Notes under the pieces: model-generated | Told to the model about the DNA's origin: nothing | What the model saw: only the letters and a program-made list of their open reading frames with translations | Database searches by the model: none | Assembly: GCF_027409185.1 (NCBI RefSeq) | Contig: NC_084464.1 | Coordinates: 48,335,095-48,399,094 of the forward strand | Direction of reading: 5' to 3' | Source of the DNA: Cynocephalus volans | Taxonomy: Eukaryota > Chordata > Mammalia > Dermoptera > Cynocephalidae | DNA: 64,000 nucleotides | Shown: positions 1 to 10,447 of the stretch, piece after piece | How the letters are laid out: each line of letters begins with the position of its first letter | Position numbering within the stretch: the stretch's first letter is position 1 | Translations under genes and position numbers: made by a program

Positions 1-599
1 CCTAGACAAACTTGAATTTCATTATGACAGCCTTGCAGGGTAAAGAGGAATGAAATCAAAGCTCAGGGTCTACAAAGGTGGGGAGTCTATTAGGATGCCT
101 TCCCTATATTAGTTGTGGCCCCCCCAAAGGGCTATGATTACCCTAATCACAGGGTAAAAGTGAATCAGAAGTAAACCAGCCCCCACATCTTTCTCCTGGA
201 AGACTCGAAGAAAAGTTGGCTTAGTACTTCACTGAGCAGATGGGTAGAAAACTCTCCTTGAGACATTGTAACTATAGCTGACCTTTTTTGTGGATTTATG
301 GCCCAAGTCACATGAAGTATTAAAAAAAAAACAAAAATTTAAAAGTTATAAATCTAGTTTAAAGTAGTCCTGAACTAAAAGTGTCTCTAAGTGCCTGGCA
401 GAAGCAAATTCAAATCTTTTGTGGAGGATTGCACCTTTATGCTGGTCCTCACCCTCAAAGAATCTTCATTATCAATTTTTCAGGGACAATGGCCAGTACA
501 TGGTATAAAATAATCCAGCACATAAGGAACAAGTCACTGTGAGAATCAGCTGAAACAACAGACAGCAGAAACAGAACTGCAATAATATAAAATTATAAA
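1..599. other. No recognised feature
   Basis: AT-rich intergenic sequence. No ORF or repeat that I can name with confidence. Confidence 0.5.
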
Positions 600-962
600 C
601 CAATTATGATGACTATTATTTTTGTATTATTTTTAATTTTATTTTTAATTGTGGTATAATACACATAAGATTTGTCATTTTAACCATTTTTAAGTGTATA
701 GTTTAGTAGTGTTAAGTATATTCATTTTGTTGTATAACCAATCTCTAGAACTTTTTCATCTTGCAAAACTGAAACTCTATACCCACTAAACAACAAATTC
801 CCATTTCCCCCTCCCCCAGCTCCTGGAAACCCCCATTTTACTTTCTGTCTCTATGAATTTGACTACTTTGGGTAACTCATGTAAGTGCAATCATATAGTA
901 TCTGTCCTTTTTGTGACTGGCTTATTTCACTTAGTATAATGTCCTCAATGTGTCAGAATTTC
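600..962 (-). mobile_element. L1 (L1M-type) 3' end
   Basis: The reverse complement matches the well-known 3' end of mammalian-wide L1M elements, including the 'gaatggtggttgccaggggctggggga'-type segment and the tail with 'accattttaaccatttttaag' seen on the + strand. It is 5'-truncated and old. It ends abruptly at the junction with an oppositely oriented L1 piece. Confidence 0.8.
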
Positions 963-1636
963 TTTTGATTATACATTTAAGTAAATTAAAGATAAAGTTG
1001 AAAATACACGTAGAAACAGGAAACCATAGAAAATGACCTAGCAGATTTGAAAGAGAACCAAATAGAATTTCTAGAGAGAAAAACTCAGTATCTGAAGTTA
1101 AAAATTCAGTGGACATGATTGTTAGCAGATTGGACACAGATGAAGGGATAATTAATTAGTTAGCCAGAAGATATGTCAGGAGAAATTATTCAGAATGTAG
1201 CACAGGGAGACAAAAAGATGGAGAATGTGAATGAGAAGTTAAGAGACATGAAGGATATAATATGTTCTGTCAGAGAGAGAAAGAGAGAATGGGGTAGCAT
1301 GTTTGAAGAGAAAAAAGCTGAGGAATTCAAGAAAAACACCAATGCACAGATGCAAAAAAACCTAACTGATTGCTAGTAGGATAAATGAAAGGAAATCTAC
1401 ATGTACACATATGGTACTAAAACTGTCGAACACTAAATACTAAAAGAAAATCTCAGATGCAGCCAAGTGTCCTTTTATTCAAAAGAGCAACAGCTAGACT
1501 TCTAAAGGAAATCAAAATACATTGGAATTATATTTTAACTGTGTTAAAAATAACTGACAACCTAGGATTCTATACCCAGCTAAAATATTTCTCAAGATTG
1601 AGAGCACACAATATGATGATAACCTTTTTATAAAGT
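963..1636 (+). mobile_element. L1 fragment, ORF1-like part, sense
   Basis: Text such as GAGAATGTGAATGAGAAGTTAAGAG and 'AACCTAGGATTCTATACCCAGC' resembles the ORF1/inter-ORF region of old L1M elements. The frame is broken by several stops. It lies head-on to the L1 3' end to its left, and a t-SINE interrupts its right end. Confidence 0.65.
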
Positions 1637-1639
1637 TCT

Positions 1640-1810
1640 TTTTTTTTTTTTTTTTTAAAAAAAAGATGATTGGTAAGGGGATCTTAACTGTTGGCTTGGT
1701 GTTGTCAGCACCACGCTCAGCCAGTGAGCAAACATCCCTATATAGGATCCAAACCCATGGCCTTGGTGTTATTAGCACTGCACTCTCCCAAGTGAGCCAT
1801 GGGACAGCCC
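1640..1810 (-). mobile_element. t-SINE dimer (tRNA-Ile-derived)
   Basis: Antisense dimer: T tract, then GATGATTGGTAAGGGGATCT..., a right unit and a left unit ending in GTGAGCCATGG. The TSD is TTATAAAGTTCT (1628-1639) and TTATAAAATTCT (1811-1822), one mismatch. Confidence 0.9.
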
Positions 1811-1823
1811 TTATAAAATTCTA

Positions 1824-2175
1824 AAACAACTAAAATTAAATAATATATTGTTTTGCGATACATATATATGTAGATAAAACTTTATTTAAAAATTAAGGGA
1901 ATAATAAACACAAAATGGGATAGTGGTTACCTCTGAAGTGCTGGGGTCAGGGACAGGGCAGGGACATACAGCTAAGTGTGAGGTATTGTTAATCTATTTC
2001 TTGGGTTGAATGAGAGATTCACAAGGGCTCATTATCATTTAACAAAACAGACAAATTAGTAAATAAAAGAATAAAAGTGGGATATGCATGTATTAATGAT
2101 GACTGTTTTTTATGACCTAGGATTCTAAGTAATCCAATTCTGAACAACTGAATTCCCAAAGGAAAAAATGGGCTG
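1824..2175 (+). mobile_element. L1-like 3' remnant
   Basis: Sequence like 'GGGATAGTGGTTACCTCTGAAG' followed by AT-rich text resembles a diverged L1 3' region in sense orientation. Boundaries are uncertain. Confidence 0.4.
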
Positions 2176-2191
2176 GAAAAAGACATGTAAT

Positions 2192-2360
2192 TGGGCCGGC
2201 CCATGGCTCACTCGGGAGAGTGTGGTGCTGATAACACCAAGGCCATGGGTTCGGATCCCGTATAGGGATGGCTGGTTAGCTCACTGGGTGAGCATGGTAC
2301 TGACACCATCAAGTCAAGGGTTAAGATCCCGTTACCGGTCATTTTTTTTTTTTTTAAAAA
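2192..2360 (+). mobile_element. t-SINE dimer, sense, with 16-bp TSD
   Basis: Starts TGGGCCGGCCCATGGCTCAC and runs through two tRNA-like units (A-box GGCTCACTCGG and GTTAGCTCACTGG, B-box-like GGTTCGGATCCC) to ACCGGTCA plus a T/A tail. The perfect TSD GAAAAAGACATGTAAT lies at 2176-2191 and 2361-2376, so the insertion is fairly young. Confidence 0.93.
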
Positions 2361-2519
2361 GAAAAAGACATGTAATCTAGTCTCATGCCTGTGCCATAAT
2401 TGGTCCTGCTCTGTTCATTCCCTCCCACCCAACTGAAATAGACAGCAGACTTCCTCTTTCTCGTCCTGAAAAGTCTCATAAAAATGTTGGGCTACCATTG
2501 GTCTATTTCTGGTAAAGAC

Positions 2520-2925
2520 TGATAATTGTCTCCCAACATCCATTTTCCCCTTCTTACTTTTAGTTTCAGCTAGAAACACAGCCGCTCAGGTAATGATTAC
2601 ATTTCCCAGCTCCCCTTGCAGCTCGGTGTGGTCATGTAACCAATGGGATGGGAGTGGAAGTGAAATGTGCCACCCTACAGTCTTGCTCATAAAAGAGTTA
2701 GGAGTACTCTCACCTTCTCCCTTTCCTCCTTCCTGTTTCTTAGCCATGATCAGAACTGACCTTTGACCCAGACTTGGAAGCTCTTGTTAAATATGGCCAG
2801 CATCGTTATCAGCCATAGATCCTTGCTACTTGAGAGAGAAACTCCTGTCATAAATAAGCCACTGTCTGCTGGGGTCCATGTGTTATAATAGCTTAGCTTG
2901 TACCATAATATGCTATCTAAACTTC
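2520..2925 (+). mobile_element. Ancient LTR-like repeat (probably MaLR/MLT group)
   Basis: Contains the typical run CATTTCCCAGCTCCCCTTGCAG, CAATGGGATGGGAGTGGAAG and an end 'AATAAGCCACTGTCTGCTGGGG'. The same family recurs at 13,735-14,075. The family name is from memory and less certain than the repeat status. Confidence 0.55.
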
Positions 2926-2929
2926 TTCA

Positions 2930-3957
2930 TTGAAGAAGTCCAATGAGGACTAGTCATCCACTGGGATCTAGCACCTCCCTTGACTTTGCTCTTTTGAAGA
3001 ATCCAGAAGATTCTTCCTATGTGCTTATCTCACTGAGTCTATGTTTTTATTCACCATCTCCACCTAAAGAGATGTCTCCCTTCAATCTCAGGGCCACTAT
3101 TGTCTTTGTAACTAATTTGGTAATAAACTGTTTTGTGACATCTTTTATATTATTTTAAATTGCTATTTAAATATCTTATGTTTATAATAATTATTTCAAT
3201 GGCTACCACTGCCTAAGGCTTTACATCTGCTCAGTAGCAAAATCGGGATTTGAACTCATATATTTCTGGCTCCCAAACCAATCTTAACACTCAACTCACG
3301 TGTGCCTTGCCTGTTCCAGAGATTTGTGAGCTCACTGAGCCCAGAGATTCCATCCATCCCACATCTCCTAAAGAAGGCCTTGGCTAGAGTAAGGCCTTGA
3401 TTAGAGCAAGCCTTTGGTAAATGTTGGCATTTCTTCCCCCATTCTCTCTCATCTTAGTTTTCTGTCCTCAGTAACTCTCAAGGCCATTACGTTCCTCTCT
3501 CTTTCCTTTCTCTGTTTTTCTCGTAGCTTTTCTCCTTTCTTCCTTTCTGTCCCTTTCTTTTTTCCTCCTATGCAGCAACATTTCTAAGTGTACACTGTTG
3601 ATTGTGCTAAGAGAAGACAATGGTCTTTAACCTAGGGAAGTAGAACAGACCAGGAAATGTAGGGAGCAAAATGTTGCAACATGGCCCCCAAACATGCTTT
3701 GTTTGAACAGCACAATTTTTTAAAGGAATTTGAATTAAAGTACTTTCAAGCAGGGTAGGCACTGTCCTGTTGCTACAGTCTCAACCACTCCCTATTATCT
3801 TTAAACCTCTCAATCTTACCCATTTATTTTACTTGCCTGGCTCTGGAACACCTCAGAGTTTGAGACTCTTGGTTTAGAAGTCTCTTTATCTCATTTGATA
3901 AAGCAAATGTGAAATTTTCTGTAACATGAAAATATTATTAATATTTTTTTGTAGTAT
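2930..3957. other. No gene; pyrimidine-rich tract
   Basis: Unassigned intergenic sequence. A C/T-rich stretch (about 3470-3570) is the only visible structure. Confidence 0.5.
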
Positions 3958-3975
3958 GCCTATTTGTGACTTTTT

Positions 3976-4063
3976 GTTTGGTCAGCTGGCTGGTACAGGG
4001 ATTAAACCCTGGACCTCGGTGTTGTCAGCGCCATGCTCTAACCAGCTGAGCTAACCAGCCAGC
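3976..4063 (-). mobile_element. t-SINE monomer
   Basis: Antisense single tRNA-Ile-like unit (CAGCTGGCTGGTACAGGG ... GCTGAGCTAACCAGCCAG). TATTTGTGACTTTT occurs at 3961 and again at 4064, giving its TSD. The reversed unit keeps TAGCTCAGCTGG (A box) and a B-box-like GGTTTAATCCC. Confidence 0.88.
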
Positions 4064-4078
4064 TATTTGTGACTTTTA

Positions 4079-4192
4079 TTTTATTTATTTATTTTTTTTT
4101 TTTTATTTTTTTTTTTAAAGATGACCAGTAAGGGGATCTTAACCCTTGACTTGGTATTATCAGCACCACACTCTCCCGAGTGAGCCTGGTTC
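4079..4192 (-). mobile_element. t-SINE, recombinant single unit
   Basis: After a T-rich tract, GATGACCAGTAAGGGGATCT (tail of the right dimer unit) continues into CACACTCTCCCGAGTGAGCC (head of the left unit), so one unit's worth has been lost between the tRNA repeats. The third copy of TATTTGTGACTTTTA (4193) is its TSD. Confidence 0.8.
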
Positions 4193-4207
4193 TATTTGTG
4201 ACTTTTA

Positions 4208-4399
4208 AAATCTTATTATTGGTTTGGTTTTTTTTTTCTATAGAGTTACATTTCTCTCAAGTTACGTACAAAGTCATTAGTAAATTATGCTTTAATTTTG
4301 CAAATTAAAATATTTACTTCTCATGATTGTATCAGTGAAATGATATCTCACTCAAAAAAGCACTGACCACTCTCATTTTGTGTAGCATTTCCCTTATGT
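4208..4399. other. Unassigned AT-rich sequence
   Basis: Lies between the t-SINE cluster and the L1 on the - strand. It may be diverged L1 but I cannot match it. Confidence 0.4.
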
Positions 4400-5535
4400 T
4401 TTCTTATTGCTTTATATAACAGTGTACTCTGGAGTCGGGTATGTATATACTTAGAATTGTGATATTCTCTTATTGAATTGATCCCTTTATCATTATATAA
4501 TGATCCTCCATATCTTTTTTTATTTTCCTTGGCTTGAAGTCTATTTTATCTGATACAAGCATAACTACTCCTGCTCGTTTTTGGTTTCTATTTGCATGAA
4601 ATATTTTTCCATCCCTTCACTTTCAGTCATGTGTGTCTTTATAGGTGAAGTGAGTTTCTTGTAGGCAGCATATTGTTCTTGTTTTATAATCCATTGAGCA
4701 TCTTTTAATTGGGGCATTTAATCCATTTACATTTAGAGATATTATTGATATATAGAAATTTGTCACTGCCATTTTGTTACTTTTTTTTTCTGGTTGTTTT
4801 ATTGATTCTTTTTTCCTTTTTTTCATTCTTACTGTCTTCCTTTGTGATTGAGTGGTTTTCTCTAGCAGTGTATTTTGATTTCTCGCTGTTTATTGTTAGT
4901 ATGTCTCTTCTAAGTTTTTGTGTCATAGTTATCATGAGGCTTACAAAAAACATGTTATAGGTATAACAGATTATTTTAGACCAATAATAACTTTGATATC
5001 TAAGAAAAAAGAAAAAAAAAACAAAGCCAACTCTATGCTTTGGCATCATTTCCTCTACTTTTTGACATTTTGTTGTTTCAAGTTACAACTTTTAATATTG
5101 CCTATCTCTTATATGGTTGTTGTAAATGTTAGTGTCTTGTTAGATTTGTCCTTTAGTCTTCATACTAAGGATGTAAGTGGTTTATTCTCCACCCTTACAA
5201 CATTGGAATATTCTGAGCTTTTCTTGAACTTACTTTACTGATGAGTTGATGTACTTTCAAATGTTTTCTTGATGCTCCTTAGAATCATCTTCTTTCAGAT
5301 TGAAGAAATTCCTTTAGCATTTCTGGTAAGGCAGGACTAGTGTTGATGAATCTCCTAAGCTTTTGTTTATCTGGGAAAGACTTCATTTCTCCTTCATGTT
5401 TGAAGTTTAGTTTTGCTGGATACAGAATTCTCAGCCGACAAGTCTTTTTCCTTCAGCACTTTGAATATATCATTTTATTCTCTTCTGGTCTGTAGGTTTC
5501 TACTGAGAAATCTGCTGAGAGACATACAGTTGGAG
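4400..5535 (-). mobile_element. L1, ORF2 start and upstream region (antisense)
   Basis: The minus-strand ORF at 4826-4623 reads ...ISLNVNGLNAPIKR and ICCLQETHFTYKDTH, the hallmark start of L1 ORF2 (endonuclease domain). Only about 350 bp of ORF2 remain before homology is lost. The part above 4,830 matches the L1M inter-ORF/5' region. The frame is broken elsewhere. Confidence 0.8.
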
Positions 5536-6115
5536 TGAGTAGTACTGAAGCCATTTTGGGACCTAAAACCACATGGGCTGTAAAAGATTTTTACAAGAAG
5601 CTTTTTTTCTTGGCATGCATTTCTCTGAGTTCCCTCTTTTCTCATTGTTATTTGATACTTTGAACCTTGGTTATGGGGCAAGATGACATTATTTACATGA
5701 AAGAAAAGGTGTTTTACAGCCCACCTGAAGCTGCAGACTTGCACGTACTACTCAAACCCTGAGATAAGAACAGGAGCAGAAACCAGATGAGGCCTGGGCA
5801 AGACCTTGTACCTGACTCATAGATATGGACCCCTTGTAGCTCACGTGCCCCTCCCTCCTGCTTTTTGTTTCCCACATTCCATCCCCTCATGTCCCTTTTT
5901 AAAAACCCTTCAGTAAATCTGAGTGTTTGAGATGGTTTTAGTCTAGCCGTTCTCCTTCAGGTTTACTGGAGAAACGGGTTAGCCTAACATCTCTCCTCAG
6001 GTCACTGGTATTCGTGAATAAAAACTGACTTCCATTTTCACCAACATTTGACTTTTGATTGGTTTGCTTTTGTCTGGGGTAAGGCAGCCAGACCTGTGAG
6101 TTTAATATCAATTAT
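5536..6115 (+). mobile_element. ERV-type LTR inserted in the L1
   Basis: Interrupts the L1 between its segments 4,400-5,535 and 6,116-7,866. Polyadenylation-like context (AGTAAATCTGAG, GAATAAAAACTGAC) and C/T-rich text before it resemble a class I retroviral LTR. The left part holds an imperfect inverted repeat: GAGTAGTAC...TGGGCTGTAAAA near 5,539-5,584 is mirrored near 5,710-5,755. The exact family is not recognised. Confidence 0.6.
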
Positions 6116-7866
6116 GGGAGCTTCAGCCGAGACTGTGTCCTGTAATGATATTGGGTCTGCATTGAATGTTATATAGTTCTTTACTCTTGCTGCTTTCAGT
6201 AGTCTTTAAATCTATGATTTTTGATAATTTGTTTGTTTTTGATAATTTTCTTATGATGTGTGTTGGGGTGTTTCTCCTTGGATTGAATCTGATAGGTAAC
6301 CTCTGAGCTTCCTGTACCTGGATATTGTCATCTTTCCCCATACATGGGAAATTTGCAGTCATTATCTCCTTGAATATGCTTTCTACATCTCTTACTTTTT
6401 CCTCTCCTTTGGGTATGCCAATTATGTGAAGGTTATTTCATTTGAGGGAGTCCCATTTTTGCCGTATTTATGTTTCAGTTTTCTTATTCTTTTTGCTCTT
6501 CTGATTTGATTTCATATGTTCTGTCTTCAAGTTCACTGATTCTTTCCTCTGATCAAGTTTGCTGTTGGAGCTTTCTACTGAGTTTCTCAGTTCAGATAAT
6601 GTATTCTTCAGTTCTAGAATTTCTATTTGGTTTTTTTAATTGATTCAATTCCTTTGTCGAGTTTCTCATTCTGCTCCTGGATTGTTTTCCAGATATCATT
6701 TAACTTTCTATCTATATTTTCTTGTGACTCCCCGAATATTCTTAAGAGGGTTTTTCTGAATTCTCTGTCAGACATTTCATAAATCTGCTGTTCTTCTGGG
6801 TCCATTACTAGTCCTTTCTTTGTTTCCATTGGTGGTGTCATATTTCTCTGTTCTTTCTTGATCTTTGTGTGTTTACATTGATGTCCGGGCCTCTTCTAGG
6901 TTACATAAGTGTTCTTTGGTGGTGTTAGACCTTTACTGGTTAATATCAGAGCTCTGTCTCTGGTCTATAGATTTTTTTTAAGTTTGGTGGTGGATCATTA
7001 TCACCACCTTAAAGCTATCACCACCACTTAAATTCTGCACTGGAAGTAATTTGTTGTCCTATGGTTAATTCCAAAATTGGGAGAACTTCCTGTGGGGACC
7101 AGCACTTGAGCTCTGTGGTTGTGCTAAATTGCTGCTTTCCCACTAATTCTGTGGGGAAGGATTTTTGCAGATTGGATTTTAATTGCTGGCTTTTTAATCA
7201 TTTCCAGGTCTTGTGAAGTCAGATACACTGGGGTTGTTTGGAAATTCTGGACCAGGACTGAGTCTTTGCAGAAAACTTTGCCCCCTGAAGTTCTATCACC
7301 CTAATCAGTCTCCACTGAGTGGGCTGTGCCAATCAAAAGTCAGATTAGTTGCCCACTCTGCATTCCAATGTTCTTCCAGAGGGCCTGCCTCCCTCCAGCA
7401 CTCCAAATGCTTCCTGTGGGATGGGCCGTGCATGGGTCTCTCATGATGACTCTCTGGCCTCTTGATGGCTCCTTTCTTCAGTTGGCTATAGCCCCTCACT
7501 CCTATGTGAGTCCATGGGAACCCTATTAGTGGTCTTGCTGGCCTGGGGGTCGCCAAGGCCCTCTTCTCTCCTGCTGCCTCCATGCAACTTCATCCAGAGG
7601 GCATAGCTGTGGCTTTTGCTGGCTCCTGCTCTGTGTGCTCAGCAGCTCCAGCCTGGACGTGGCCAGGGCTCAAAATGGTCCAAGCAGTTTTTTCTTTCTC
7701 TCATCATGGCTTCTCCTGCCTTCAGGCTCTCCATAGGTCTCTCCTCCTCTTCCCCTGAGCTCTAGCAGCCCCAGTTTGGCAGTCATTGCTTTTTTATAGT
7801 TGTAAATTGATTAATTTGTGGGAGAGAGTGATGCTGGGGCCATCTATTCTGCCATCTTGACTGAAA
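6116..7866 (-). mobile_element. L1 5' region and ORF1 start (antisense)
   Basis: On the minus strand the region begins near 7,860 with GTCAAGATGGCAGAATAGA, typical of an L1 5' end. An ORF1-like frame (6841-6623) contains EMSDREFRKTLLRIFGES and a coiled-coil-like stretch. The remainder carries stops and frameshifts, so it is inactive. Confidence 0.8.
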
Positions 7867-8139
7867 GTCAAACAGCATCATTTCAGAACTCATAAAGAGT
7901 CTGTAATATTTATTTTAAAATACTCTTTGTTTTTTAGGCCCTGAACTAAGCTTTTCTCTTACTTGGGTACCTACCATTTGCCAATCTGCAACTCAGTTTA
8001 ACCCTTTCTGAGGGGGCTATTTTTAGGGCACAAGCGTGTGTGTTTTTTTGGTGGTAGTATTGCCCTCCCAGGTTCAATCCCAGGGTTGGGGGAGTGAGTT
8101 AATTAGTTGTTCTGAGTCACCAAGGGTATTCTGAAAATG
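7867..8139. other. Unassigned sequence
   Basis: No recognised gene or repeat; a degenerate unit near 8,040-8,095 may be repeat-derived. Confidence 0.4.
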
Positions 8140-8295
8140 CAAGGGAAGAAGTATATTATAGGCAATTGTAAAGGAGGTTAAGAGCAGCAAGTTTTCAAGT
8201 CAAATGGCCAGAGTTCAAATCTTGGCTTAACCATTGACTGTGAACTAATTTTCTCCAGGCCTCAGCTTACTCATCTTTAAATTGGCTGTACCAGG
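8140..8295 (+). repeat. MIR SINE
   Basis: Shows the MIR core pattern: GCCAGAGTTCAAATCTTGGCT, then 'CTCAGCTTACTCATCTTTAA'. Ends next to a poly-T tract (8,301-8,322). Confidence 0.7.
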
Positions 8296-8322
8296 TACCT
8301 TTTTTTTTTTTTTTTTTTTTTT

Positions 8323-8935
8323 ACTAATTTTACTACTGCATAATAAATTACCCCCAAAACTTGGTAGCATAAGACAACCATTTATTACGTGGACAGATTC
8401 TGTGGGTGAGGACACTGGACAGAGCACAGGGGATTAGCTTAATTCTGTTTGTGGTGGGGAATTTGGATAGGGTACCTCCAGGATGACTTGTCACTGCTCC
8501 ATGAATTTTGGGGCCTCTCCTGGGAGACTCACTCATATATCTGGTGATTGCTGCTGTCTGTCAGCTGGGGGCTTCAGTTCCTCTCTGCATGGGCTTCTCC
8601 ATGTGGTCTCTCTGTGTGAGCTCCTTTGGACTTCTTCACAGCCTGATGACTGTCTTCCCTAGAGCAAGTGTCCTCAAAGGAGCAAGCCAGGTGGAAGCTG
8701 TATCACCTTTTCTTAACCTAACCTCACAAGTCCCACTGCAACACTTCTGCTGCACTCTGTTCTTTCCAAATGAGCCACCAAGCCTGGCTCATATCCAAGA
8801 GGAGGGGAATTACATTTGACCTTTAGTTGGAGGAGTGTTAAAAAATTTGCCAAGGTGCAGGGAATTCTGGTTATCTGACTGTTCGTGATCCAAGTTCCCA
8901 CATTTGCCAGATTTCCCAGGGAAGCAAAAGTCATC
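8323..8935. repeat. Ancient interspersed repeat
   Basis: Starts with 'TACTGCATAATAAATTACCCCC' and contains 'ATGTGGTCTCTCTGTGTGAG' and 'CAGGTGGAAGCTGTATCACC'. The same kind of repeat recurs at 14,275-14,760 and 15,345-15,760. I recognise it as a common mammalian repeat but cannot name the family securely. Confidence 0.55.
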
Positions 8936-9289
8936 ATAAGGAAATAATCACCAACGAACTGACATTCCCTACCTTCCCCCTTCCCCCATCATTCCTCCTC
9001 ACTGAAACCAAGAGCTCTCTGTGCACCAAGCCCCATCAGGTCAAAGTCTTTATTGGTCAGCCTCTCCCCGGTAGCCCGATGTAAAGAACTCACCACACAC
9101 AACAGAAGGCAAGTCATTTGCAAAGCATTATTGCAATTCTTGCAGAAGATGCAGGATCTCATGCAGCCATTAAAAAGGAAAACTGTTAGAATCACATGCA
9201 AAGATATTGGCAAACATAGATGTGACAGAGTTAGACCAGTTAATAATCAGAAAAGAGAAAATCAATAAGAATGTAATAGGCACTTCAAT
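8936..9289. other. No recognised feature
   Basis: Unassigned sequence; the short ORFs on both strands overlap each other and match nothing I know. Confidence 0.4.
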
Positions 9290-9688
9290 AAAGAATGGTT
9301 TGAGAATGAATAAACTGCTACATATTCGCACAATTGGAAGGTTAAATGGTTGTCAGAATGAATGACTGTAGCAACTCACAACAATATGGTTGAATCTTAG
9401 CAATGTATTATGAAGTGAAAGAAGTACTAAAAGAAGACATATAGTTAAATAAAATATAGATATACTGTATATATATTACACACACACACTTTTTAGTACT
9501 ATATATAGACACTATAGAACTATAAAACTGTATGAAAAGAGTAAAAATTAATAAACTCAGGATTCTGGATGATCACTTTGGGGCAGGGGAGGAAGTGAAA
9601 TGAGTGGGAGGGACCATATAGTTAGATGCAAATTACTGACAAGATCCTTATTTTGGGTGGAAGATTTAAGGATATCTATTACATTATT
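9290..9688 (+). mobile_element. Old L1 3' fragment, sense
   Basis: Diverged L1 3' end with GAATGAATAAACTGCTACAT, 'AATCTTAGCAATGTATTATG' and a short CA run (9,480-9,489). It is followed directly by the t-SINE/MaLR boundary. Confidence 0.6.
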
Positions 9689-9704
9689 AAAAATAACTAA
9701 TGTA

Positions 9705-9863
9705 AGGGCCGGCCCGTGGCTCACTCGGTAGAGTGCGGTGCTGATAACACCAAGGCCACGGGTTCGGATCCTATATAGGGATGGCCGGTTTGCTCACTGG
9801 CTGAGCATGGTGCTGACAACACCAAGCCAGGGGTTGAGATCCCCTTACCGGTCATCTTTTAAA
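9705..9863 (+). mobile_element. t-SINE dimer at the MaLR 5' boundary
   Basis: Sense dimer AGGGCCGGCCCGTGGCTCAC ... CCTTACCGGTCATC with an A tail. The TSD AAAAATAACTAATGTA (9,689-9,704 and 9,864-9,879) contains the first four bases (TGTA) of the MaLR LTR, so the SINE landed four bases inside that LTR and is younger than it. Confidence 0.93.
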
Positions 9864-9875
9864 AAAAATAACTAA

Positions 9876-10313
9876 TGTAGTAGATTGAATTATGTCCCCC
9901 CAAAACTCGCTGAAGCTTGAATTGTGTCCCCCAAGTTTTATGTATTAGAAACTAAGCCCCCACTGTGATTGTTAGGAGGGTGGGAAATCCTATTATGGTA
10001 ATTGAAAGGTGGAGCTTTGAAGAGGGGATTGGATTGTAGGACCATGCAGTAGTGAATGGATTTAAAATGGTGGTCAAGGGCGTGATTCTGAGGGCTTTAA
10101 AAGAAGAGAGAGTCTGTCTCTCTCTCTCTCCACCATTTCACAATGTGATGCCCTGCGATCACTGAAGTCACTACCAAAGAAAGCCTTTACCAGATGTGTT
10201 CCCTGGACTTTGGACTTCCCAGCCTCTGAAACTGTAAGTAATAAATTTCATTTTCTTTATAAAATACCCAGTTGCATGTATTTTGTTATAAGCAACAGAA
10301 ACAGACTAATACA
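9876..10313 (+). repeat. MaLR 5' LTR
   Basis: Begins TGTA and ends ATACA. Near the start a roughly 35-bp segment is duplicated: TTGAATTATGTCCCCCCAA is followed by TTGAATTGTGTCCCCCAAG. It contains AATAAATTTCATTTTC, the expected polyadenylation region. Confidence 0.87.
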
Positions 10314-10447
10314 GAAAATTGGTACCAGAGAAGTGGGGTGTTGCTTATAACAAATATTTGAAAATGTGGAAGCAGCTTTGGAACTGAGTGTTAGACAAAA
10401 GTTGGAGGAGTTTGGAGGACTCAGAAGAAGATAAAAAGATGAGGGAA

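Noticed and set aside
4623-5049. Minus-strand ORFs as cellular genes
   Set aside because: The protein fragment NVNGLNAPIKR / CCLQETHF is L1 ORF2; neighbouring frames are broken.
6623-6841. 72-codon coiled-coil-like ORF as a gene
   Set aside because: It is the degraded start of L1 ORF1 within an L1 5' region.
7213-7583. Overlapping ORFs on both strands near 7.3 kb
   Set aside because: They fall in the L1 5' region and overlap each other; no domain.
9705-9863. tRNA-Ile-like sequences with A and B boxes as functional tRNA genes
   Set aside because: They occur many times with A tails and target duplications, lack an intact cloverleaf acceptor stem and a terminator directly after the unit, and are joined as dimers. 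They are SINEs.
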